A stretch of 64,000 nucleotides of DNA, taken from assembly GCA_020634815.1 (NCBI GenBank), contig JACKBA010000010.1, positions 62,001 through 126,000 of the forward strand, given 5' to 3'. This document shows, in pieces, positions 54,308 to 63,681 of this stretch (position 1 is the first letter of the stretch; the number at the start of each line of letters is the position of its first letter). Both the position numbers and the translations under genes were made by a program. Origin of the DNA: Caldilineaceae bacterium. Lineage in GTDB: Bacteria > Chloroflexota > Anaerolineae > Caldilineales > Caldilineaceae. The notes below the pieces were generated by a model. The model was not told where the DNA came from. It worked only from the letters and a program-made list of their open reading frames with translations, and ran no database searches.

Positions 54308-56077
54308 ATGACCAAGAGCGAATTCGCCATCTCACAGCCCTGGCGCACCGACACCGCCGGGCCGCAGCGCTGGATCTTCAGCCACGTACGCCGCAACTGG
54401 CCGATCGTGCTTGTCATCGTCGCGGGCGCGGCGGGCAACGCCATGCTGGCCGCTGCCATCCCCATCTTCACCGGCCGCGCCTTTGACGCCGTCACCGGCG
54501 CCGATCCCGACCTGAGCAAGTTACTCTTGCCATGCCTCCTGCTGGTGGGCAGCCAGATGATTCGCTCGAGTCTCCAACTCGGGCGCAACTTCGGCAGCGA
54601 GGTGCTGGGGCAGCGGCTGGAGCGCGATTCGCGCCGCGAACTCTATGGCGAGTTGCTGGGCAAGAGCATGGGCTTCCATGACATGAACGCTACCGGCGAG
54701 GTCATGGCGCGCGCCACCAATGACGTGCGCGAACTGGCCCTGATGATGGCGCCAGGGCTGAACCTGGTCGTCGGCTCGGGCATCTTTTTGATCATGCCCA
54801 TCATCGTCGCCCCGCGCTATCACCCGAGCCTGGTGGTCGTGCCCGTTTTGTTCGCCATCGGCTACATGATCTCCATGTGGTTCTATCTGCGCTCGCTGCG
54901 CCCGGTGACGGCGGCGGTGCGCAGCAGCTTCGGCCAGATGAACGCGCGCCTCACCGAAGCGGTGGAGGGTATCGAGACCGTCAAGGGTGCGGCACAGGAG
55001 GATCGCGAGATTGCGATCTTTGAGCACAACGCGGCCCGCGTGCGCGACGCCATCGTGAGCCAGGCGCGCGTGGAGGCGCGCTTCCTGCCGCTCCTGTTGC
55101 TGGCGGTGGCGACCGGTTTGGCTTTTGGCCAGGCGCTCTATCTCTACGGGCAGGGCACCATCACCGTCGGCACGCTGGCCGCGTACATCGGCCTCATTTC
55201 GCTCTTCGACTTTCCGGTCTTCACGTCGCTCTTTGCCTACTCGCAGGTGGCGTCGGGGCTGTCCAGCGCGCGGCGCATCTTGGAACTGGTGCGAGCGCAG
55301 GCTGTCGTCGACCGCAACGAGGCGGGCTATGCCGAGCCAATGCACGGTGCGTTGCGCTTCGACCACGTGCGCTTCCAGTACGATCTGGCCGGCGCCGACG
55401 AGGTCGCGCCGTCGCTGGTCGACGTTTCCTTCACACTGGAGGCAGGTCAGACGCTTGCGCTCGTTGGCCAGACGGGCGCGGGCAAGAGCACGGTAGCCAA
55501 GCTCATCAACCGCATCTACGACGTCAACGATGGCAGCATCACCATCGACGGCGTCGACGTGCGCGAGTGGAACCTGGAGACGCTGCGCCGCCAGATCTCG
55601 ATCATCGAGCAGGACATCTTCCTTTTCAGCCGCACCATTGCCGAGAACATCGCCTTCGGCAAGCCCGAGGCCACCCAGGAGGAGATCGTGGCCGCGGCGC
55701 GCGCGGCGCAGGCCCATGACTTCATCAGCGGCTTCCCGGAAGGCTACGGCACGGTCGTCGGCGAGCGCGGCGTCATGCTCTCCGGCGGGCAGCGCCAGCG
55801 CATTGCCCTCGCCCGCGCCTTTCTCACCGACCCGGCCATCCTCATCCTCGACGACTCCACGAGCGCTATCGACAGCGCGACCGAGGACCAGATCCAGCGC
55901 GCCATCGAGCGCGCCAGCGAGGGGCGCACGACCATCCTCATCACCCACCGCCTGTCGCAGATTCGCTGGGCCGACAAGATCGTCGTGCTGCGCGGCGGCG
56001 CCGTGGCAGCCATGGGCACGCACGAGGAGTTGCTGGCGCAGTCGCAGTCCTACCGCGACATCTTCGCCCGCTTCTAG
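54308..56077 (+). CDS. ABC transporter, fused permease and ATPase (exporter type)
   Basis: The 589-residue half-transporter has six membrane helices (about residues 30-310) and an ATPase domain with Walker A GQTGAGKST (Lys393), Q-loop IIEQDIFLFSRT, signature LSGGQRQRIALARA and Walker B ILILDDSTSAID. It works as a dimer exporting lipid, peptide or drug. An MsbA-like flippase role for a glycolipid would fit the neighbours but is inference. The gene has its own promoter-like element. Confidence 0.9.
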   Translation: MTKSEFAISQPWRTDTAGPQRWIFSHVRRNWPIVLVIVAGAAGNAMLAAAIPIFTGRAFDAVTGADPDLSKLLLPCLLLVGSQMIRSSLQLGRNFGSEVLGQRLERDSRRELYGELLGKSMGFHDMNATGEVMARATNDVRELALMMAPGLNLVVGSGIFLIMPIIVAPRYHPSLVVVPVLFAIGYMISMWFYLRSLRPVTAAVRSSFGQMNARLTEAVEGIETVKGAAQEDREIAIFEHNAARVRDAIVSQARVEARFLPLLLLAVATGLAFGQALYLYGQGTITVGTLAAYIGLISLFDFPVFTSLFAYSQVASGLSSARRILELVRAQAVVDRNEAGYAEPMHGALRFDHVRFQYDLAGADEVAPSLVDVSFTLEAGQTLALVGQTGAGKSTVAKLINRIYDVNDGSITIDGVDVREWNLETLRRQISIIEQDIFLFSRTIAENIAFGKPEATQEEIVAAARAAQAHDFISGFPEGYGTVVGERGVMLSGGQRQRIALARAFLTDPAILILDDSTSAIDSATEDQIQRAIERASEGRTTILITHRLSQIRWADKIVVLRGGAVAAMGTHEELLAQSQSYRDIFARF

Positions 56078-56097
56078 ACGCGCCCGGAAATCCTGGC

Positions 56098-56264
56098 CTC
56101 AGAGTCCGTTTGGTAATCCGCAATCTTGACGCAGAGACGCTGAGACGCTGAGACGCAGAGAGAAACGCAGAGAAAAGCACTGCTTTGTTGTCGTGTTCCC
56201 TCTGCGAACCTCTGCATCTTTGCGCCTCTGCGTCGAATCCGGTAACTTCCAATCGGACTCTTAG
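56098..56264. repeat. Diverged copy of the 140-bp hairpin element
   Basis: About 165 bases start AGAGTCC and end GGACTCT, with internal GACGCAGAGACGCTGAGA units facing GCGCCTCTGCGTC. The tract GTTGTCGTGTTCCCTCTGCG is shared with the tandem pair at 1222-1500. No open frame. Confidence 0.85.
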
Positions 56265-56360
56265 TCAAACACAGAGCGCCAGGCGGCATGAAACGGGGCG
56301 ATGCGCCCCGTCGTGTCCCCGGCGGTTTCGTGTTTCCTGTTGCACTATCCTGCGGCGCGT

Positions 56361-57341
56361 TTATCCGCCCAGGCGCTGGAGGACGAGCACGATGAGGATG
56401 ACGGTGTTGGCGATGCCGATGATCGCGGCAATCTGCCAGAGGCGCATGATGGTGCGGCTGCGCTGCTGCGTGGCGTTGAGCGCATCGAGTTCGACCTGCA
56501 ACCGCGCCGCCTCGATCTCGCTGACGCCCAGGGCACTGGAGTAGCTTTGCGTCGTGCGGGTGGCGCTGCGTCGTTCCTGGGCCAGTTGATCCTGGGCGAG
56601 CTGGCGGGCAGCCAGCGCGTCGGCGAGCTGGCGATCGCGGCTGGCAAGTTCCTCGCGCAGGCGATCGACGCGCTGCGTGAGCAGTTCCGTGCGATTCTGG
56701 CTCGACGATTCCCACTGGCTTTTGGCGTTTTGCAGCCGCTCCACCAGCCGGTTCTTGCGCTCCAGCTCCTCTTTCAGCCGTTCAACGCGCCGCCCGCTGC
56801 GTTCCTGCGTGGCCTTCAGGTCGGAAGCCAGTTCGTCGCGCTCGCGGGTGAGTTGGTCGACCTGCTTCGCCAGCGCGCTCAGTTCAGCGGCCTGAGTGCT
56901 GCGTTCGCCGGCATGCAGGTGGCCCAGTTCGGCCAGTTGCGCTTGGAGCGTGGCCTTCTCGTGCAACGCTGCGTCGCGCTGCTCGCGCGCGATGCGCAGT
57001 TCGTGCTCGGCACGGCGCACCTGTTCCGCCGCACGCGCGGTGTCCTGCAGCGAGGAGGCATAGACCGACAGGTTCGAGCGCGCCCGGGCGGCGGCCGTGC
57101 TGTCGAGGAGTTGCCGCGCGGTGTCGAATTGCGCCCGCGCCGCCGGATCCGACAGGACGCGATATGCCTCGTTGATGCGCTTTATCTGCTGCTCGGCCAG
57201 TTGGTGATGCTCCGGGTTGCGGCTGTAGCGATCCGGGTGAAAGGCCAGCGCCAGGAAGCGATAGCGACGGCGAATCTCGTCGTCGCCGGCCGTGGTCGCG
57301 ACCCCGAGCACTTCGTAGTGATCGACTGGTGGTGCGGCCAT
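56361..57341 (-). CDS. Tail-anchored J-domain (DnaJ-like) protein with long coiled coil
   Basis: The 326-residue protein starts with a J domain (residues about 7-72) with the HPD motif at 35-37, so it should recruit and stimulate a DnaK. No G/F, zinc-finger or client-binding domains of DnaJ follow. Instead residues about 85-290 form a long heptad-rich coiled coil, and the protein ends with one membrane helix (IIGIANTVILIVLVLQ). It is last in a reverse-strand operon, two bases after the LTD gene. Likely function: a membrane-tethered cochaperone for a specific client. Confidence 0.85.
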   Translation of the reverse strand: MAAPPVDHYEVLGVATTAGDDEIRRRYRFLALAFHPDRYSRNPEHHQLAEQQIKRINEAYRVLSDPAARAQFDTARQLLDSTAAARARSNLSVYASSLQDTARAAEQVRRAEHELRIAREQRDAALHEKATLQAQLAELGHLHAGERSTQAAELSALAKQVDQLTRERDELASDLKATQERSGRRVERLKEELERKNRLVERLQNAKSQWESSSQNRTELLTQRVDRLREELASRDRQLADALAARQLAQDQLAQERRSATRTTQSYSSALGVSEIEAARLQVELDALNATQQRSRTIMRLWQIAAIIGIANTVILIVLVLQRLGG

Positions 57342-57343
57342 GG

Positions 57344-58084
57344 TTACTGACACTCCGCAATGAGCACACTGCTCTCGTAGGTGCACCGAGATTTCTCGAT
57401 GCCCAGCGCATCCTGGAGGATTGCGGAGTCGCCGCTCGTGCTCCATACCAGAACGCTGCTATCACCCAGGCCCCAGTAGAGATCGGTTGCAGTATTGGTT
57501 CCGCTCTTCACCCAGACGGTAACCGTTGCGCCGCCGGTCAAGGTGAAGGCGGGGAAAGTGTAGATCTGCGGCGGCTGCGTGCCGTCGCGTAACGTCCAGT
57601 TGTGCATGGCCGCGGCATCGCCGCCGCGATTGGTGATCTCGACACGCTGTCCAACGCCGGGAGCGCGGACGTAGATGCGGACGATCTGCGGATTGGCCGG
57701 ACCAACGGGCGGTGGCGTGGGCGTGTTCGTCGGGGTTGCGGTCGGCGTGTTCGTCGGCGTCGCGGTGGGCGTCCTCGTGGGCGTTGCAGTCGCAGTTGCC
57801 GTCGCGGTCGGGGTCACACCGGGCGGCAATGTCGGTGTTGCCGATGGGGTCACGCCGGGCGGCAGGGTGGGCGTATGCGTCGGCGTCGGCGTCTGGAATC
57901 CCACGACGACGGGCAGGAAGAGGCAGTCAGCCGTCGAGCAATCCGGCTGTTGGGCATCGACAGTGTGCTGCGCTGCGTACAGGTGTGGAACGCCAGCCCA
58001 TGCCACCACCGCCAGGATGAACGCCAGCAGCACGGGCCAGCGCGCCGCGCGCCATTTCTTCACATTTGAATCTCGAAATCCCAC
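57344..58084 (-). CDS. Secreted lamin-tail-domain (LTD) protein with Pro/Thr linker
   Basis: The 246-residue protein has a signal peptide or anchor (WPVLLAFILAVVAWAGVPHL), a short Cys-containing segment with FLPVVVG, a Thr/Pro-rich linker (TPTATPTNTP units) and a C-terminal lamin tail domain of about 110 residues (GQRVEITNRGGDAAAMHNW, ILQDALGIE). The start is a GTG at 58084 with GAGGAG eight bases upstream; it begins four bases after the stop of the CPBP gene, and ATG-only gene finding would misplace it. LTDs in bacteria occur on surface proteins and nucleases; no catalytic site is seen here. Confidence 0.8.
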   Translation of the reverse strand: MGFRDSNVKKWRAARWPVLLAFILAVVAWAGVPHLYAAQHTVDAQQPDCSTADCLFLPVVVGFQTPTPTHTPTLPPGVTPSATPTLPPGVTPTATATATATPTRTPTATPTNTPTATPTNTPTPPPVGPANPQIVRIYVRAPGVGQRVEITNRGGDAAAMHNWTLRDGTQPPQIYTFPAFTLTGGATVTVWVKSGTNTATDLYWGLGDSSVLVWSTSGDSAILQDALGIEKSRCTYESSVLIAECQ

Positions 58085-58088
58085 CGTT

Positions 58089-58832
58089 CTACTCCTCAGC
58101 CGCATTCGAGCCGGCCTCCAGGCGACGCACCCCCGTTTCGGCGCCCGGCTTGCTGCTGTGCGGACCATCCAAAAGGCGAAATACGAGCATGATCTGGAGC
58201 AGGTTGGCCACATAGTGGGCAACCATGGGCGCCAAGACGCTATGCTCGAACAGGAAAAGCAGCCCGAATATCGCACCCGCAATCGACGCGCCAACGATTC
58301 CCCATGCCCCCTGCGGCAGATGCAGCGCGCCGAAAACGAGGCTCGTCAGAATCACGAGCAACCAGGCCGGCAACAGCGGTGAAAAGCCGCCGATCAACAG
58401 GCTGCGAAAGAGCAACTCCTCCAGAATCACGACCGGGATCAGCGCTGCGGCGATGAAATAGAACTCGCGCTGCGTGCGCGGAATGATCATCTCGGAGAAG
58501 GTCTTGGAGTAGAGGCGCGTCCCCATGCTATTGCGCACCCACTGCGAAAGGACGTGCAATCCCAATCCCAGCCCAAGACCGATGGCGCCGCCTAGCAAAA
58601 GCTGCTGCCACGCGTTCTCCCATGCCCAACCCAGTGTGCGATAGTCCAGCCCGCTGATGGCGCCTAGACCGATGCAGACGCCGATAAGCATGAGCCGCAC
58701 GACCGCGTCTGCCTTGCTGAGCAAGGGATTGCTTGTCAGCCGCCAGCGCCGCATGAGCATTGCGGTAGCAAAGGTGGTATAGCTGATGAAGACGGTCAGG
58801 GCCAGCGTGCCGGCCACGAATACGACGTACAT
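58089..58832 (-). CDS. CPBP-family intramembrane metalloprotease
   Basis: The 247-residue membrane protein has the CAAX-protease/bacteriocin-processing signature: Glu138-Glu139 in LEELLFRSLL, His171 in ALHLPQG and His206 in MVAHYVAN, in about seven helices. These enzymes (ABI family) cleave or act on membrane proteins. The ATG at 58832 is preceded by AAAGAGA. It is the first gene of the operon with the LTD and J-domain proteins. Confidence 0.88.
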   Translation of the reverse strand: MYVVFVAGTLALTVFISYTTFATAMLMRRWRLTSNPLLSKADAVVRLMLIGVCIGLGAISGLDYRTLGWAWENAWQQLLLGGAIGLGLGLGLHVLSQWVRNSMGTRLYSKTFSEMIIPRTQREFYFIAAALIPVVILEELLFRSLLIGGFSPLLPAWLLVILTSLVFGALHLPQGAWGIVGASIAGAIFGLLFLFEHSVLAPMVAHYVANLLQIMLVFRLLDGPHSSKPGAETGVRRLEAGSNAAEE

Positions 58833-58919
58833 TGATTCTCTTTCACCGCGCCCCGCGCCGCCGGCCGTAATGCGGCGCACACTGGCCCCAAGCCCGCCAA
58901 ATGCGGTGAGCATACCCAT

Positions 58920-58948
58920 TTGCCGGTCGCATAGAGGTGTGATATAGT
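58920..58948 (+). promoter_or_regulatory. Promoter of the amylopullulanase leader
   Basis: TTGCCG (58920-58925) and an extended -10 TGATATAGT (58940-58948) have 17-base spacing. The site lies ~150 bases before the start codon, leaving a leader that contains two hairpins. Confidence 0.6.
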
Positions 58949-58981
58949 GCCACACAATCGAGAAGATTGCATCTTCTCTGG

Positions 58982-59014
58982 GGCGAGGACAATGGTGTTC
59001 TCGCCTTTCTTTTT
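58982..59014 (+). terminator. Leader terminator upstream of the amylopullulanase gene (possible attenuator)
   Basis: GGCGAGGACA (58982-58991) pairs with TGTTCTCGCC (58996-59005; one G-T pair) and is followed by TTTCTTTTT. An 8-bp hairpin (GAGAAGAT/ATCTTCTC) sits just upstream at 58960-58978. Both lie between the promoter and the gene, so read-through control is likely. Confidence 0.65.
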
Positions 59015-59099
59015 GCCCGTGCGGGCCCTGCGCACAGCGGTCGAACCTGCCCGCACCCCATCGCTCGTAGCGCCTACCTGTTGCTGGAAGGAGTCTGCC

Positions 59100-62000
59100 A
59101 TGTCCTCGTTTCGTCGCCTGGCACGCGCTGCCGTTGCTTCCTTGCTCATTCTTGCGATCCTGTTGCCCGCCGCCCCGGTCGCGCTGGCACAAGCCGCCGC
59201 CACGATTCACTATCACCGGCCCGATGGCGCCTACGAAGGCTGGGGACTGCACGTGTGGGGGGCGGCCGCACAGGAGACGCCGTGGGCCGAACCGCTGGCG
59301 CCGGCCGGCAGCGACGACTTCGGCATCTTCTGGGAAGTGCCATTGCGCGCCGGCGCCGACGAACTCGGTTTCATCATTCACAACGGCGATGCCAAAGATC
59401 CCGGCCCCGATCAGTTCCTGAAGCTCGCAGCCGGGAATGAGGCGTGGGTGGTGTCTGGTGTGCCGGAAGTCTTCCCGGCCCAGGTCGATCCGACTGACCT
59501 GCCCACGGGGCTGCCCAGCACGGAGGAGCCGGTCATTGCGCCGGCGTCTGTCTCTTTCCCCGGCAACTACGCGTCATTGCTGGGCGGCGCCGACTGGGAG
59601 CCGGCCGACCCCGCCGTGCAGGGAAGCGACCCCGACGGCGACGGCGTGTGGACCTTGACGGCCACCCTGCCCCCCGGTGACTACGAATTCAAGGTCGCGG
59701 TCAATGGCACGTGGGAGGAGAACTACGGCGCCGGCGGCCAGCCTGACGGCCCGAACATCGGCTTTTCGGTGCCGGGCGACGGCGGCGATGCGCGCTTTTC
59801 CTTTGACCAAAGCACGAAGGCGATTGACGTCACAGCCAATCCACCCACCGGCCCGGTGCCCGTTCCGCAGGCATTTGTCGGCGACAGCGTGATCTACCAG
59901 CCGGCCTTGCGCCATGACAGCCGCAGCGACCGCTACCGCACGCCTTTTGGCGCGCAGCCCACCGGCACCGACGTGACCTTGCGCCTGCGCACCGCTGCCA
60001 ACGACGTGGAAGAGGTGACCTTGCTGTGGGGCAGCGTGAGCGACGGCGTCGTACGCTACGCGCCCATGCAGCCCGTGGCCGCCGACGAACGCCATGCGTG
60101 GTGGGAGACGACCGTCAACACCGGCGACGTCCTCGATGTGCTGGCCTATGGTTTTGCCGTGACCGACGGCGGCGCGACGGTCTTTTATGCCGACGACGGG
60201 CGTCGCGACGGCGGCCTCGGCCAGAGCTATATGGAGATGCCGGCCGGCGATGTGGGCTGGAACATCTACGTCTACGATCCAGCATTCGAGGCGCCCGAGT
60301 GGGCCAAGAACGCAACCATCTACCAGATCTTCCCCGACCGCTTCCGTGACGGCGATGCGAGCAACAACCCCACGCTCGACGACTGGTTCTACCCGGAGGA
60401 GTGCGGCGGGCATGCCGTGCCCATCGCACCGTGGAACACCATCCTGCCCGACCCGGAGCCCAACGATCCAGGCCGCAACCCCAAGTACGCCGGCACCTAC
60501 AACTGCACCTTCTACGGCGGCGACATCCAGGGCGTGGAGCAGGAATTGGACTACCTGCAAGAGCTGGGCGTCACGACGATCTACTTCAACCCGATCTTCG
60601 ATTCACCCTCCAACCACAAGTATGACGGCCGCGATTACCGCCAGGTGGATGACAACCTGGCCGTGGTGGGCGATCTTTCCGCCAGCAATGAACTGTTCGA
60701 GCAGTTCGCCGCCGCGGTCGAAGCGCGCGGCATGAACCTGATCCTCGACGGGGTACCGAATCATTCATCCAGCGACAGTCCCTTCTTCGACAAGTACGCG
60801 CGCCACGAAACGCTTGGCGCGTGCGAGAGCGAGGAGAGTCCCTACCGGAGCTGGTACTTCTTCGACCCGGCGCGACCGGCCGGCACGGGTGCCTGTGCGG
60901 GCGACGTCAACTACCGCGGCTGGTTCAACGTGGGCACGCTGCCGCAGCTCGACACGGCCAACGAGGAGGTCATCGACAACTGGCTGGGCGAGGAGGGTAT
61001 CGCGCTCAAGTGGCTCGACGTGCCGGGCGTCGACGGCTGGCGCATCGACGTCGTGCCGGATGTCGTCAATATCAACCCGGACTTTTTCGAACTCATGCGC
61101 CAGGCGGTCAAGGCGCAGCATCCCGACGCGCTGCTCATCTCCGAGACATGGCCGGAGGATCAGGCGCGGCTGCGCGTGCTGGGCGACGAGTTCGACTCGA
61201 CCATGAACTACCGCTTCCGCCTGGCCGTGCTTGGCTTCCTGCGCGACGGCAACTTCGACGACAACGACGGCGGCGTGCCGGCGCTCACCGCCACGGAGTT
61301 CGAGGCCGCGCTGCGCGGCATGGAGGAAGATTACCCGCCCGCTGCCTTTGCCACGGCCATGAACCTGCTCTCCTCGCACGATGTCAACCGCGCCGTACGC
61401 GTGCTCGACCATGACGGCATCGACTTTGCGGCACTGGAGCCGGTCAACGACTTCGTTGATGGCCGAAAGCGGCTGGCGCTGGCCGCCGTGCTGCAATTCA
61501 CGCTGCCCGGCGCGCCGACGATCTACTACGGCGACGAGGTCGGGCTGGTTGGCTTTGGCAGCGACGCGATGCGCGACGACCCCTACAACCGCCAGCCCTA
61601 CCCGTGGCCCGACGCCGAGGGCTACGACAGCCTGCCTGCCTGGCGCCAGCAAGACACGGGTCTCCTGGCCCACTATCAGCAGCTTGGCCAGCTTCGCCAG
61701 GAGCACAGCTTCCTGCGCACCGGCTCGTGGGACACGCTGTTGGTGGACGACGCCGGTCTCTATGTCTTCGGGCGCAAGGACGACAGCGGCGCCGCCATCG
61801 TCGCCGTGAATCGCGGCGACGCGGAACAGGCGGTGAGCATCGACGTGTCGGGCTATCTGCCGTGGGGCGCCGAACTCAGCGATTCGCTGGGCGAAGCGAC
61901 GCTGGTCGTCGGCGATGCCGGCAACTTGGGCTTCAGCGTGCCGGCCATGGGCTATCAGGTTTGGGTGACGGACGAGGGTACAGATTTCACTGCACCGTCG

Positions 62001-63590
62001 ACGCCCGAAATCATTGCGGCCGAAGAAGGCAACGCCGGCGTCACGCTGACGATCCAGAGCGACGACACCGCCGATCGCTACGCCGTGCTGCGTTCGTCGG
62101 TGGATGGCGGTTTCGCCGAGATCGCCGTGCTGCCGGGCGGCGCCGATCCCGTCGAGTTCACCGATGAAGGGCTGGCCAACGGGACGAGCTACTTCTACCG
62201 CGTCGAGGCCGTCGGCGCCAACGGGCTGCGCAGCGCCCCCAGCGCGTCCGTGAAGCTGACGCCGCACGCCATCGTGCAGTCGGTCGTCGTCGAGGAGCCG
62301 CTGACGATCCAGCACACGCTCAGCGCAGTGGAACCGTCGCAAGAGACGCGCGCGGCGGTCTTCGTGCCCAGCCTCACCGAGATCACCGGCAGGGCGCCGG
62401 GCGTGCTCGTGCAGGCGGGCTGGGCCATGTCCGGCAGCGACGCGTTTACGTGGATCGACGGCGAATACGTCGCCGACAACCAGGGCGGCGGCGACATCTA
62501 CGCGGCGCGGCTGCTGCCCGACGCCGTGGGCGAGTACGTCTTCAAGTGGCGCGCCTCGTCGACCGGCGGCCGCGAGTGGACGGAAAGCATCAACGAAGGG
62601 CAAATGACGGTCGTCGCCAATGCCGACACGGAGGCGCCCAAACCGCCCTTCCGCATCGACGAGATTGCTCGCTCGGGCGCGCTCATTGCGCTGGGCATTC
62701 GCGCCTCGCGTGGGGCGGACCTGCACGCGTTCCGCATCTGCAGGACGGATTTGACGGCAGGCGAAGAGGGCTGTGCAGTGCGCGTCGACGTGCCCAAAGC
62801 GACAACGATCTACACCGACACAACGGTGACGAACGGCAACACCTACGTTTACACCGTGGCATCGGTTGACACGGCGTACAACGTCTCGGAACCGTCGGCG
62901 CCCATCACCCTCACGGCCGAACTGAGCATGGTCGACGTGACCTGGCGCGTGCTGGTGCCGGCCGAGACGCCCATCGACGATACGATCTTCATCGCCGGCG
63001 ACAGCGCCGAGGCATTCCTGGCGCCCTACAACCCCAGCCTCACGCCCATGACGCCGGCGGGCGACCGGCTGTGGGAATACACGGCCACGTTGCGTGAGGG
63101 CACGCCGCTGCTCTACAAGTACACGCGCGGCAGTTGGGAGACGGTGGAGCAGTGGGGTGCGATCAGCGGTTTCGGCAACCGCAGCCTGACTGTTGTCAAG
63201 GGGCCGGACGGGACACAACTGGTCGAGGACACCGCCACGGATTGGGGCGCCGAGGGCCCGGACGACCACCGCGCCATCCAATTCTGGCGAGACCCGCTGG
63301 TGACGGCCGTCACGCCGGCGCCGGACAGCAGCGGCACGGCGCCAGAGGAAATCACTACCGAGTTTGCGATCAACGTATCGCCCATCGGCGGCGACGCAAG
63401 CCAGGTGATTCTCGTGTCCGACGCGGCGGGCAACCCGGTCACCGGCACCGTTGCGCAGAGCAGCGGGCGTTCGTTCACCTTCACGCCCGATGCGTCGCTG
63501 GCAGCCGGCGAGTACACGGCGACGGTCTTTAACGTGGAGCAGACCACGCCGATGGTGGCGCCGTATGTCTGGAGTTTCACAGTGGAATAG
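59100..63590 (+). CDS. Secreted amylopullulanase-type GH13 enzyme, 1496 residues
   Basis: A signal peptide (VASLLILAILLPAAPVALAQ) is followed by a pullulanase-associated domain (YHRPDGAYEGWGLHVWG), a CBM48-like beta domain (DYEFKVAVNGTWEENYG) and a neopullulanase-type N domain. The GH13 barrel then has YQIFPDRFRDGD, the nucleophile Asp650 in GWRIDVVPD, acid/base Glu682 in ISETWPED and Asp761 in SSHDVNRA. After it come fibronectin-III-like units, a CBM20-like domain (DRLWEYTATLREGTPLLYKY) and a C-terminal bacterial Ig-like domain. It degrades starch or pullulan outside the cell. AAGGAG precedes the ATG at 59100. Confidence 0.92.
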   Translation: MSSFRRLARAAVASLLILAILLPAAPVALAQAAATIHYHRPDGAYEGWGLHVWGAAAQETPWAEPLAPAGSDDFGIFWEVPLRAGADELGFIIHNGDAKDPGPDQFLKLAAGNEAWVVSGVPEVFPAQVDPTDLPTGLPSTEEPVIAPASVSFPGNYASLLGGADWEPADPAVQGSDPDGDGVWTLTATLPPGDYEFKVAVNGTWEENYGAGGQPDGPNIGFSVPGDGGDARFSFDQSTKAIDVTANPPTGPVPVPQAFVGDSVIYQPALRHDSRSDRYRTPFGAQPTGTDVTLRLRTAANDVEEVTLLWGSVSDGVVRYAPMQPVAADERHAWWETTVNTGDVLDVLAYGFAVTDGGATVFYADDGRRDGGLGQSYMEMPAGDVGWNIYVYDPAFEAPEWAKNATIYQIFPDRFRDGDASNNPTLDDWFYPEECGGHAVPIAPWNTILPDPEPNDPGRNPKYAGTYNCTFYGGDIQGVEQELDYLQELGVTTIYFNPIFDSPSNHKYDGRDYRQVDDNLAVVGDLSASNELFEQFAAAVEARGMNLILDGVPNHSSSDSPFFDKYARHETLGACESEESPYRSWYFFDPARPAGTGACAGDVNYRGWFNVGTLPQLDTANEEVIDNWLGEEGIALKWLDVPGVDGWRIDVVPDVVNINPDFFELMRQAVKAQHPDALLISETWPEDQARLRVLGDEFDSTMNYRFRLAVLGFLRDGNFDDNDGGVPALTATEFEAALRGMEEDYPPAAFATAMNLLSSHDVNRAVRVLDHDGIDFAALEPVNDFVDGRKRLALAAVLQFTLPGAPTIYYGDEVGLVGFGSDAMRDDPYNRQPYPWPDAEGYDSLPAWRQQDTGLLAHYQQLGQLRQEHSFLRTGSWDTLLVDDAGLYVFGRKDDSGAAIVAVNRGDAEQAVSIDVSGYLPWGAELSDSLGEATLVVGDAGNLGFSVPAMGYQVWVTDEGTDFTAPSTPEIIAAEEGNAGVTLTIQSDDTADRYAVLRSSVDGGFAEIAVLPGGADPVEFTDEGLANGTSYFYRVEAVGANGLRSAPSASVKLTPHAIVQSVVVEEPLTIQHTLSAVEPSQETRAAVFVPSLTEITGRAPGVLVQAGWAMSGSDAFTWIDGEYVADNQGGGDIYAARLLPDAVGEYVFKWRASSTGGREWTESINEGQMTVVANADTEAPKPPFRIDEIARSGALIALGIRASRGADLHAFRICRTDLTAGEEGCAVRVDVPKATTIYTDTTVTNGNTYVYTVASVDTAYNVSEPSAPITLTAELSMVDVTWRVLVPAETPIDDTIFIAGDSAEAFLAPYNPSLTPMTPAGDRLWEYTATLREGTPLLYKYTRGSWETVEQWGAISGFGNRSLTVVKGPDGTQLVEDTATDWGAEGPDDHRAIQFWRDPLVTAVTPAPDSSGTAPEEITTEFAINVSPIGGDASQVILVSDAAGNPVTGTVAQSSGRSFTFTPDASLAAGEYTATVFNVEQTTPMVAPYVWSFTVE

Positions 63591-63618
63591 AGCGTGAAGA
63601 AAGCGGTGCTTGATTTTG

Positions 63619-63647
63619 TTGACAGCGCGAAGTGAATGCACTATGAT
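63619..63647 (+). promoter_or_regulatory. Sigma-70 promoter of the antitoxin/toxin operon
   Basis: TTGACA (63619-63624) and TATGAT (63642-63647) are 17 bases apart. Confidence 0.8.
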
Positions 63648-63666
63648 GTCATTAATGCATTCACTT
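63630..63666. promoter_or_regulatory. Operator: 11-bp inverted repeat over the -10 box
   Basis: AAGTGAATGCA (63630-63640) and TGCATTCACTT (63656-63666) are exact inverted repeats 15 bases apart and frame the -10 hexamer, as expected for autorepression by the antitoxin encoded just downstream. Confidence 0.75.
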
Positions 63667-63681
63667 GGGAGGTGGGCTGAG

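Noticed and set aside
58085..58294. A longer LTD protein starting at an upstream ATG (58294)
   Set aside because: That would overlap the CPBP gene by about 200 bases; the GTG at 58084 has GAGGAG at proper spacing and leads directly into the signal peptide.
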